From positions 1 to 13,979 of the forward strand of contig JBGUMF010000098.1 of NCBI GenBank assembly GCA_045116675.1: a stretch of 13,979 bases of DNA, given 5' to 3'. Below, one piece after another: positions 1 through 6,022 of the stretch (within the stretch, counting starts at the first letter, position 1; each line of letters starts with the position of its first letter). The notes beneath the pieces were generated by a model. That model was not told where the DNA came from. It was given only the letters and a program-made list of their open reading frames with translations, and did no database searches. Source of the stretch: F23-D06 sp045116675 (lineage in GTDB: Bacteria; Bacteroidota; Bacteroidia; Bacteroidales; WCHB1-69). A program made the translations under genes and the position numbers.

Positions 1-75
1 ACCTCGCTGCGCTCGGTTTCCTCCTCTTCGCTCAGCAAAGGCCAAACAAGTTTGTCTTTGCATTCGCTCATTCGT
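1..75. repeat. Probable intergenic repeat-like sequence fused to the RHS tip
   Basis: These bases contain repeated CGCTC/TCGCT words (at about 4-15, 28-34 and 64-70) and do not encode anything resembling an RHS core, although the frame of the following gene stays open through them to base 1. The translation is serine/leucine/arginine-rich low complexity. The style resembles dispersed non-coding sequence found near genes in Bacteroidota genomes; that resemblance is from memory and is not tested here. Because the window starts here, the true extent is unknown. Confidence 0.35.
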
Positions 76-864
76 CGGTTTGGCTCAAGATATTACAACT
101 CTGATTTGTCCATCTGGCTGAGTGTCGATCCGATGAGTGACAAATATCCCTCATTGAGCCCGTATGTGTATTGCGCGGATAACCCGGTGAAGTTGGTGGA
201 TCCGAATGGGGAAGAATTGGACGATATTTTTGTAAATACCAAAACAAAACAAGTTAGTATTATTAAAACAAATGACACCTATGATAGAGTAATAGTAGAT
301 GGTACTTATACTGGTAATCGCGAGAAAGGATTAGAAACATCAGAAAGGATACAACAAGGTTATAATGTGAATACGATGAACATTCGTTATGCAAGTTCAT
401 CTATGTCGAAAATTTCAGACTATTCTATGTCAGTTCTTATTGATGTAATGAATGAATCTGAAAATTATAGTGCAACGATTACAAGCACAACTCGTACCCC
501 CGAAGATCAAGTTAGAATACTATGTCAGAATATCCAAAATAAGGGATTTGATAATCAGAGAAAATTGTATGCAAATCCTGGCAAACAGGTCATAGATCTA
601 TATCCAAATCAAGATGCAATGCTGGCGAAAATCTATGAACTCGGACCTCAAACTATATCTAAACATTGTGCGGATCCAAGTGTATTGAACGTGTTTGATG
701 TGGCTCCGTCTTCTATTTCCAACAAAAATGATTTCCATATGGCACTAGAAAAAAACGCACAGATTCACAAGTGTTTAACTCCATACAACAGTAATGATCC
801 TGCTTTTCATATTGAAATAAAACAGCAAACACCTGTTAAACAACCCAAATGCATACTCAAATGA
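52..864 (+). CDS. RHS-core tip with M15-like peptidase C-terminal toxin domain (no RHS body)
   Basis: Residues about 10-54 (numbered from the TTG at 52) are the end of an RHS repeat-associated core: FGSRYYNSDLSIWLSVDP, then SPYVYCADNPVKLVDPNGEE, the junction after which C-terminal toxins vary. The last 150 residues look like a zinc DD-peptidase/M15-type fold: an arginine motif TSTTRTPEDQ, then SKHCADPSVLNVFDV and FHIEI, giving candidate zinc ligands H205, D216 and H253 with E255 near the last. H to D spacing is 11 residues rather than the 7 of classical SxHxxGxAxD, so this is a divergent member. If correct, the product would cut peptidoglycan peptides in the periplasm of a competitor. The N-terminus is uncertain: the TTG at 52 is only one possible start, the first in-frame ATG is at 133 inside the core motif, and the frame is open to base 1. 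The thousands of bases of YD repeats seen in full RHS genes are absent from the window. It overlaps the next gene by ATGA. Confidence 0.7.
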   Translation: MSLHSLIRRFGSRYYNSDLSIWLSVDPMSDKYPSLSPYVYCADNPVKLVDPNGEELDDIFVNTKTKQVSIIKTNDTYDRVIVDGTYTGNREKGLETSERIQQGYNVNTMNIRYASSSMSKISDYSMSVLIDVMNESENYSATITSTTRTPEDQVRILCQNIQNKGFDNQRKLYANPGKQVIDLYPNQDAMLAKIYELGPQTISKHCADPSVLNVFDVAPSSISNKNDFHMALEKNAQIHKCLTPYNSNDPAFHIEIKQQTPVKQPKCILK

Positions 865-1250
865 ATTACTTAAAACCAACTCCATTTTTGGTGATAATTC
901 TCTGTTGTCTTCATATTTTGCTTGACAAAACAAATAAAACTGACAACACTCAATATATTGTTCATAAAATTCATTCAGATAATTTCAAGGGTGATAGAGA
1001 GACCGACTCTGTTCTTTTAGGTACTTGGGGAAATGATCAGTCTACTGGCAATTGTATATTATGGATTGTCAAGGATTCTATATATTTTATTGATTCAGAT
1101 ATTTGGTGTGATTATTTTATAAGTAAAGATACTATTATCATGTTTCATAAAAACAACGAATATCTTAAAGTAAATTATCGGATTATTAATGATAGTCTTT
1201 TTTTTAAAAATGAAAATCTTTCCGTAGGTTATGGTAAATGTAACCAATAA
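861..1250 (+). CDS. Candidate immunity protein, signal-anchored, lipocalin-like
   Basis: A 129-residue protein whose ATG at 861 overlaps the toxin stop as ATGA, which is why I prefer it to the in-frame ATG at 849. The N-terminus MNYLKPTPFLVIILCCLHIL is a short hydrophobic signal or anchor with two cysteines; the lipobox is poor, so lipidation is uncertain. The body from about residue 45 (LLGTWGNDQSTGN) has regular alternating strands (DSIYFIDS, YFISKDTIIMF, YRIINDSLFF), as in small lipocalin-like beta proteins of Bacteroidota. Its position directly after the toxin and its predicted export fit a periplasmic inhibitor of a peptidoglycan-cutting effector. The family is not recognised and the role is inferred from context only. 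Confidence 0.65.
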   Translation: MNYLKPTPFLVIILCCLHILLDKTNKTDNTQYIVHKIHSDNFKGDRETDSVLLGTWGNDQSTGNCILWIVKDSIYFIDSDIWCDYFISKDTIIMFHKNNEYLKVNYRIINDSLFFKNENLSVGYGKCNQ

Positions 1251-1273
1251 TATTTGCTTTTTCTAGTGTAATA

Positions 1274-1513
1274 ATGTCCAGACCTACAAATATGAATGTT
1301 AAAGTTTTTGTTTATGATTATCCATCAGGTAATAAAAAAGTGAAGGGCTATTCCCCGCTCCATGATATTTTTGGTATGGGTGACAAGATTAGCAATGATT
1401 CTTGGAAGTACAAATACGAATCCACCGCTGCAGCTGGTGGAACTGTCTTTATGAGACTGACAAAAGCTTGGAAGGATGCACATCATACAGAAAAATGGCA
1501 TGGAGGACGTTAA
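1274..1513 (+). CDS. Orphan tip of a second polymorphic toxin (fragment or silent cassette)
   Basis: A 79-residue ORF with ATG at 1274. It is not recognised as a named domain. Its sequence (VKVFVYDYPSGNKKVKGYSP, later GDKISNDSWKYKYES and a C-terminus ending HHTEKWHGGR) looks like the end of a larger protein rather than a free-standing small one. There is no signal peptide or membrane segment. The frame has a stop at 1241 just upstream and no RHS core in front, so it cannot be delivered as it stands. It is followed within a few bases by a predicted lipoprotein, repeating the toxin/immunity layout of 52-1250. I read it as a displaced C-terminal cassette; a small unrelated gene remains possible. 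A near-consensus -7 box (AATATTTG, 1249-1256) lies upstream. Confidence 0.4.
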   Translation: MSRPTNMNVKVFVYDYPSGNKKVKGYSPLHDIFGMGDKISNDSWKYKYESTAAAGGTVFMRLTKAWKDAHHTEKWHGGR

Positions 1514-1517
1514 AACT

Positions 1518-2147
1518 ATGAAACATCACATTATAACACTAATGATTGTATTGGGATTTGTCTGTTGTACTTGCAAGGAATCAAAATCATCGAATTGTAG
1601 TGTTCCTGATAATGACGGCGTATTTTTTTCTATAAATGAAAACTATTCTTCAACAGACACAATCTATCCTATCCTTATTACAGATTCTATCAAAGTAAAT
1701 TACATAATAACTAAGTTAAGAAATAAGTTCGTACCGCAACAAGACTTTGTGAGTTTCAATTTAGAAGAAGGAAAATTCTATCTTTTGGGACAGTTTTTGG
1801 TTGTTGATTGTATGCTTGTGGGTCCCTCGGGGTGGGCTTCAAACTTTCGCCAATTTTTTATTATAGATGTTAATAGTCATAGAAGTGTCCATATAATGAG
1901 TTTGTCAAACAATATCAACAACTTTTTTTTATCTGATAATTTGATAGTTAATAGCATTGAGTATCCTGACAAGTTCTTTAATGAAGCAGAATTCTTCGAT
2001 CATTTTTTTGAAGCGGAAAACACTACATTTAGACTAATAAATACGATTATAGAACCAGACTCTCTTTCTCCCATATCTATAAAAGAAGCAGAAAAAACAA
2101 TAAAATGGAAAGATGTATATGAATATCTTGTGCCGCAAGTTCAGTAA
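1518..2147 (+). CDS. Predicted lipoprotein, candidate immunity protein of the second cassette
   Basis: A 209-residue protein. I chose the ATG at 1518 over the in-frame ATG at 1476 because it begins a clean signal sequence, MKHHIITLMIVLGFVCCTCK, and lies just after the previous stop at 1511-1513, whereas the earlier start would overlap that gene. The cysteine cluster after GFV is a plausible, non-ideal lipobox. The mature part has no recognised domain; it has a mid-protein stretch (FYLLGQFLVVDCMLVGPSGW) and an acidic, phenylalanine-rich C-terminal half (FFNEAEFFDHFFEAENTTF). The codon use is very AT-rich, like the rest of this cassette. Position after an orphan toxin tip and predicted export suggest an immunity protein, by context only. 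Confidence 0.6.
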   Translation: MKHHIITLMIVLGFVCCTCKESKSSNCSVPDNDGVFFSINENYSSTDTIYPILITDSIKVNYIITKLRNKFVPQQDFVSFNLEEGKFYLLGQFLVVDCMLVGPSGWASNFRQFFIIDVNSHRSVHIMSLSNNINNFFLSDNLIVNSIEYPDKFFNEAEFFDHFFEAENTTFRLINTIIEPDSLSPISIKEAEKTIKWKDVYEYLVPQVQ

Positions 2148-2149
2148 AA

Positions 2150-2349
2150 TTCAACTATGTTATTACCGACCCTATCCGTGACGGACGTTTAGGCCATCTT
2201 TGCCACAAACTTAACGTTTATGGCAATAGAGCAGCCCCCGCAGGGTAACCATCTACATCAACGGCAAGGAGGTGGAGGTCTCCGTCAAGCAGATACGTTC
2301 CGAGATGAACAAATTTTTCAACGAGCAAAAGCGTATGGTCGTCGGATAA
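2150..2349 (+). pseudogene. Frameshifted coding remnant of unknown family
   Basis: Two adjacent frames give protein-like sequence that joins if one base is restored. The first, from 2150, reads FNYVITDPIRDGRLGHLCHK and ends ...GNRAAPAG at the stop 2246-2248. The second, from 2245, reads VTIYINGKEVEVSV, continues KQIRSEMNKFFNEQKRMVVG and stops at 2347-2349. An extra G in the GGG run at 2243-2245 would give a continuous PAGVTIYINGKEVEV. The base composition is closer to the chromosomal genes than to the toxin cassette. I do not recognise the family. It is most likely the 3' stub of a gene destroyed when the cassette entered. Confidence 0.35.
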
Positions 2350-2446
2350 GACACCTCTTTTCAGCGTGCCGTCGTTTCGCGGCGGTCCCGCCCCGTTCTC
2401 CGTGGCACGCGCCTGCCGCGCCGCGAGGGTGTGTGCGTATGCACAT
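2350..2446. repeat. GC-rich patch with several inverted repeats
   Basis: This non-coding stretch contains a 7-base inverted repeat GCGTGCC (2364-2370) / GGCACGC (2404-2410), an internal GGCGG (2381-2385) / CCGCC (2388-2392), and TGTGC (2432-2436) / GCACA (2441-2445) around a GTAT loop. None has a T-run, so these are not simple intrinsic terminators. High GC makes short chance hairpins common, which lowers confidence. Confidence 0.3.
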
Positions 2447-2587
2447 CTCTACCGAACTTTCGTCCCTGTCGGGACGTGTGGCGTGCTGTGGCATCATTTC
2501 TACCGAGCTTTTGCCCCTAATCGGGGCATTTGTGTCTGCATGGGCCTTATTCCTACAGATATGCAACGCCGAACGGCGTTTGTAGGA
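2447..2587. repeat. Three diverged tandem hairpin units
   Basis: Three units share the order CTAC(C/A)GA, a short spacer, then a 6-bp hairpin. Unit 1 has CGTCCC (2461-2466) / GGGACG (2471-2476). Unit 2 has TGCCCC (2512-2517) / GGGGCA (2523-2528). Unit 3 has AACGCC (2565-2570) / GGCGTT (2575-2580) and an extra outer stem TCCTACA (2551-2557) / TGTAGGA (2581-2587). The stems differ in sequence but each pairs perfectly, so pairing is conserved while bases are not. They lie in non-coding DNA at the end of the cassette and before the rhomboid promoter. Function is unknown; a dispersed palindromic repeat of the REP type is the likeliest class. Confidence 0.5.
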
Positions 2588-2640
2588 TAAAGAACGAAGA
2601 ACTGGGAACAAACGTGCGGCAAAGATAAACAATTAAATTG

Positions 2641-2648
2641 TATTTTTG
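2641..2648 (+). promoter_or_regulatory. Bacteroidota -7 box upstream of the rhomboid operon
   Basis: TATTTTTG matches TAnnTTTG exactly and sits in an AT-rich stretch, with transcription expected to start near 2654 and a leader of about 40 bases to the ATG at 2697. No clear TTTG -33 element is seen 19-21 bases upstream. This also argues against the in-frame TTG at 2646 as a start, since it lies inside the box. Confidence 0.5.
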
Positions 2649-2696
2649 CAGCCGCTTCGGCAAACGGTCTTTGCCGGCACAAATTTTCCCGAAATA

Positions 2697-3728
2697 ATGG
2701 ACAACGAAATCAAAATGGGCGGCTTCAACATCCTGCCGCCAGGCATAAAAAACCTTCTCATCATCAACGTATTGGTCTTTCTGGCCACCTTTGTGTTCGC
2801 CAAGACCGGCACCTGCGACCTGGACAAGTGGCTGGGGCTGCACTTCATCGGTGCCGCCGACTTCCACCCGTGGCAGTTCATCACCTACATGTTCATGCAC
2901 GCCAACTTCGAGCACATCTTCTTCAACATGTTCGCCTTGTGGATGTTCGGGTCCGCCGTGGAGAACCTGTGGGGCACGAAGCGTTTCCTCGTCTATTACT
3001 TCATCACAGGCATCGGGGCTGCCATCGTTCACTATACCGTCATCTTCTTCCAGATCCACCCCACGATGGCCCTGCTCAACCAGTTTCTCAACGACCCGAC
3101 GATGGCCACCTTCCAGACTCTCGTCACCGAAAATCCCGGCAAATACTTGAATCCGCAGGCCCTCCAGCAGATGTCGGACATGCTACAGGCTAACATCGGC
3201 AACCTTTCCGACTGCGTGGTGGCGGCGGAATCGGCCAAGGCCAACATCCTGAACAGCTTCAACATCATCGGCGCCTCCGGAGCCGTTTACGGCATCCTGC
3301 TGGCCTTCGGAATGTTGTTCCCCAATGCCCAGATATTCGTCTATTTCCTGATCCCCATCAAGGCAAAGTGGCTGGTCATCATCTATGGTGTCCTGGAACT
3401 CATCACGGGACTGACGGCGGCGGACGGCGTGGCGCACTTCGCACACCTGGGCGGCATGATCTTCGGCATCATCCTGATCCTGCTGTGGCGCAAGATGGAC
3501 CGTCAACCCCTGGGCTATCAGCCCGACAGATCCTATTTCCGCAAACGGAAAGAGAAGTACTATGTGTCTGAGGAGAGCCGCCGGCCGATGAGCGACGAGG
3601 AGTACAACGCACGCCGGGCTGCCGAGAAACAGCAGGTGGACGCCATCCTGGACAAGATCTCCGAAAAAGGATATGATGCATTGAGTCAGGAGGAAAAGGA
3701 TTTTCTATTCAAACATTCTCAGAAATAA
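2697..3728 (+). CDS. Rhomboid family intramembrane serine protease
   Basis: A 343-residue polytopic membrane protein that should cleave transmembrane segments of substrates inside the inner membrane; the substrate is unknown. The ATG at 2697 is chosen because the longer TTG start (2646) overlaps the -7 box. Visible rhomboid hallmarks are HANFEHIFFNMFALW in TM2 (H73, N77 as oxyanion-side residues), the catalytic serine in IIGASGAVYG (S194), and the catalytic histidine in AHFAHLGGM (H250). A hydrophilic insertion of about 65 residues (roughly 120-187) separates the third membrane segment from the serine helix. The C-terminal 70 residues are charged and cytoplasmic, with a small helical tail (MSDEEYNARRAAEKQQVDAI). 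Its stop TAA shares its last base with the ATG of the next gene, so the two are almost certainly co-transcribed and may be translationally coupled. Confidence 0.92.
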   Translation: MDNEIKMGGFNILPPGIKNLLIINVLVFLATFVFAKTGTCDLDKWLGLHFIGAADFHPWQFITYMFMHANFEHIFFNMFALWMFGSAVENLWGTKRFLVYYFITGIGAAIVHYTVIFFQIHPTMALLNQFLNDPTMATFQTLVTENPGKYLNPQALQQMSDMLQANIGNLSDCVVAAESAKANILNSFNIIGASGAVYGILLAFGMLFPNAQIFVYFLIPIKAKWLVIIYGVLELITGLTAADGVAHFAHLGGMIFGIILILLWRKMDRQPLGYQPDRSYFRKRKEKYYVSEESRRPMSDEEYNARRAAEKQQVDAILDKISEKGYDALSQEEKDFLFKHSQK

Positions 3729-4879
3729 TGGCTTCAAAAAAAATATTCTTCCTGTTACGTTTGGGCAAAGGCCTGCTGATCCTATTCACCGTCATTGCCG
3801 CAGGTATGCTCCTGTTTTCCTATCTGGCGAAAATCATCCACCCTACCCTCTCACACGCCATCGCCTACTGCGGACTGCTGTTCCCCTACATCCTCATCGT
3901 CAATGCGGTGCTCGTGGTGCTGTGGCTGATCATCGACTATAAATGGGCATTGCTTCCCGTCATCTGCATCCTGATAAACGTCAACAACATAGACAAACAT
4001 TTCCAGCTCCGCGCCCAAGACAAACCGGAGACGTGCGCCAGCTGCCTCAAGGTGATGAGCTTCAACGCCCGTTCGTTCAACATTTACGAGCCCAACAGCC
4101 GCACCTTGAATGATTCGGTCATCCGCTTCCTGCGTCAAGAGTCGCCCGACATCCTCTGCATCCAGGAATACAGTCTGGACAAGAGCCGCAAGACAGGTTT
4201 CCATTCTACCGAAGAGATCATCAAAGCCCTCGGCATCTCAGACAACAACAAGACCTACCGGCTCTATCTGCCCAACAAGAACTTCAAGGACTACCAGTTC
4301 GGCATGGCCATCTTCAGCAAATACCGGATTGTCAACTTCGGCATCGTGAACACGGGCGACAGCTCCAGCAACAAGTCGATGTATGTGGACATCCGTTATA
4401 ACCGCGACACGCTGCGCATCTACAACGTGCATCTCTCTTCCATGCGGCTTGTGAGTGAGGATTACGAGACCGGGAAGGCCGTGATGCACAATGACCACAG
4501 CGACCCCGAGTTCGACAGCAAGGCCAAGAAGCTCACTTACAAGATCTCGCGTGCCTTCGAACAGCGGCAACACCAGGCCATCGCCGTGCGCGCCGACATT
4601 GACTCGTGCCGCCATCCGGTGATCATCTGCGGCGACTTCAACGATTCGCCCGCCGCCTTCAGCGTACACAAGATCGGACACGGCTTCAAGGACAGCTTCC
4701 GCAGCAGCGGGAAAGGCATCGGCAGCACGTACCACGGCGAGTCGTTCCCCGCCTACCGCATCGACTACATCTTCCACAGCAACCATTACAACGACTTCGG
4801 ACACACCGTCTGCACCAACCTCCAAGCCTCCGACCATTATCCCATTTATACCTATATCTCCATTATAGATAAAAAATAA
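3728..4879 (+). CDS. Membrane-anchored endonuclease/exonuclease/phosphatase (EEP) family protein
   Basis: 383 residues. The first 90 residues form about three membrane segments (roughly 12-34, 44-68 and 72-88). Residues 107-380 are a complete EEP (DNase I-like) fold with all catalytic positions visible: N113 in MSFNAR, E147 in CIQEYS, H235 in YNVHLSS, D303 and N305 in CGDFND, D346 in YRIDYIF, and D369-H370 in SDHYPI. The family covers AP endonucleases, nucleases, sphingomyelinases and inositol phosphatases, so the substrate cannot be called from the sequence. With the N-terminal helices the catalytic domain is tethered at the membrane; whether it faces cytoplasm or periplasm is not settled. 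The start ATG overlaps the rhomboid stop by one base, a layout that fits the operon seen here. Confidence 0.9.
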   Translation: MASKKIFFLLRLGKGLLILFTVIAAGMLLFSYLAKIIHPTLSHAIAYCGLLFPYILIVNAVLVVLWLIIDYKWALLPVICILINVNNIDKHFQLRAQDKPETCASCLKVMSFNARSFNIYEPNSRTLNDSVIRFLRQESPDILCIQEYSLDKSRKTGFHSTEEIIKALGISDNNKTYRLYLPNKNFKDYQFGMAIFSKYRIVNFGIVNTGDSSSNKSMYVDIRYNRDTLRIYNVHLSSMRLVSEDYETGKAVMHNDHSDPEFDSKAKKLTYKISRAFEQRQHQAIAVRADIDSCRHPVIICGDFNDSPAAFSVHKIGHGFKDSFRSSGKGIGSTYHGESFPAYRIDYIFHSNHYNDFGHTVCTNLQASDHYPIYTYISIIDKK

Positions 4880-4906
4880 GCCATCATCCTTTTGGCATCT
4901 TGTATT

Positions 4907-6022
4907 ATGAAAAAGAAAATCCTTTCCCGCCTCTTAACGCATATGGGCATCCCTGCGTGCGTATTTGCCGTACTTTTTCTGCTAACCACCGGATGCGGCA
5001 ATCCCCAAAGCACGACTTCCGAGTCGGTGGACACCCTGGACGAGGAGCATGTCAGTGCCCTCGCCGCACGGATTGTCTTTGCCGGACACCATGGTGACGC
5101 CGAGACCTTCAACAAGGCCATCAACAAAGCCTACATCCGCGAACAGGTGTCCGAAAACTCCATCGTCAACAGCGGTTTTGACGTGGAGGGCGGAGAAGCG
5201 TTCTTCGACAAGTGCCTGCAAGTGGGCGAACAGGCCGTGCGGGCGATCAACAACGGCGGCGACTTCACCTTTGTGCGCTACTACGTCCAAGATGGAGAGC
5301 ACCACGTCGTTTTCCGCACCTACGACAATTTCACGCTCAACTTTTCGGATTACATTGTGGACACGGTGGGCGGAAAGCTTATGCTGCAGGACGGATTCAT
5401 CTATAACTTGGGGTGTATGCTTTCAACCAGCGTGCAATACAGCATGTTGTATAACCTGATGCTGCAAACGAATCCCGAGTCGGATATCAAGTGGCTGCAG
5501 CAGGCGGAAGAGAAAACCCTTAAGCACAAGAACAAAGTCGCCTTGAAGACCCTTACAAACCATAAAGAAGCACTGAAAGAGTATCCGATGTTTTATCAGC
5601 TTTACATTGCCAACCTATACCAAACCGATGCCAAGCACTTCATCGCCCGTCTGGATGAGCTTCAGCAGGAAGGCGTGGACGAACGCTATCTGCTGCTGCA
5701 CAAGCTGTTGTTCCATGTCAACAACGGTCATTTGGCGGAAACAGAAAACACCATCAACCAGCTGATACCCCAAACCGGCGACGACCCCATCTATCTTTTG
5801 TTCTATGGAAAAGCCAATATGGAGGCGAAGAAATACCAAGATGCGCTCACCATCTTCCAAACGGCCGAAGAGGCGCTGCCGCTGATTTGGGACCTGTGGT
5901 ACAGTGAGTTGCAATGCTATGCAAGACTGAAAGACAAAGCCGGATATGAAAAATGCCTCGCTAAAGGGAAGGAGGCATACGATATGTCGGAAGAAGAGCT
6001 TCGGAATCTGAAAGTCCGCTAA
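4907..6022 (+). CDS. Lipoprotein with probable TPR repeats
   Basis: 371 residues. I use the ATG at 4907, not the in-frame TTG at 4892, because it gives a normal lysine-rich lipoprotein signal MKKKILSRLL followed by FAVLFLLTTGC; the lipobox TTGC places the lipidated cysteine at residue 30. The acidic residues soon after the cysteine and the phylum suggest an outer-membrane lipoprotein, but the side of the membrane is not decided. Residues about 50-160 form an unrecognised domain; from about 165 to the end the sequence is alpha-helical with repeats of TPR character (ALKEYPMFYQLYIANLY, then YLLFYGKANMEAKKYQDALT and WDLWYSELQCYARLKDKAGY). It starts 27 bases after the EEP gene, so it belongs to the same operon. 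Its stop codon overlaps the stop of the convergent anti-sigma gene (6019-6022). Confidence 0.82.
   Translation: MKKKILSRLLTHMGIPACVFAVLFLLTTGCGNPQSTTSESVDTLDEEHVSALAARIVFAGHHGDAETFNKAINKAYIREQVSENSIVNSGFDVEGGEAFFDKCLQVGEQAVRAINNGGDFTFVRYYVQDGEHHVVFRTYDNFTLNFSDYIVDTVGGKLMLQDGFIYNLGCMLSTSVQYSMLYNLMLQTNPESDIKWLQQAEEKTLKHKNKVALKTLTNHKEALKEYPMFYQLYIANLYQTDAKHFIARLDELQQEGVDERYLLLHKLLFHVNNGHLAETENTINQLIPQTGDDPIYLLFYGKANMEAKKYQDALTIFQTAEEALPLIWDLWYSELQCYARLKDKAGYEKCLAKGKEAYDMSEEELRNLKVR

Noticed and set aside
2447..2587. CRISPR array
   Set aside because: The three units are diverged palindromes of unequal length without identical repeats, constant spacers or cas genes.
2461..2587. Rho-independent terminators at the hairpin units
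   Set aside because: None of the stems is followed by a T-run on either strand.
2220..2682. Several overlapping ORFs of 60-121 codons on both strands across the repeat region
   Set aside because: They run through the inverted repeats, read as Arg/Ala/Pro/Cys-rich low-information protein and come from GC-rich non-coding DNA.
2646..2696. TTG at 2646 as the rhomboid start
   Set aside because: It lies inside the -7 box and its extra residues do not look like rhomboid sequence; the ATG at 2697 is better placed.
4238..4837. Minus-strand ORF of 199 codons opposite the EEP gene
   Set aside because: It is Val/Ala/Asp-rich antisense of a catalytic domain whose plus-strand motifs are all intact.
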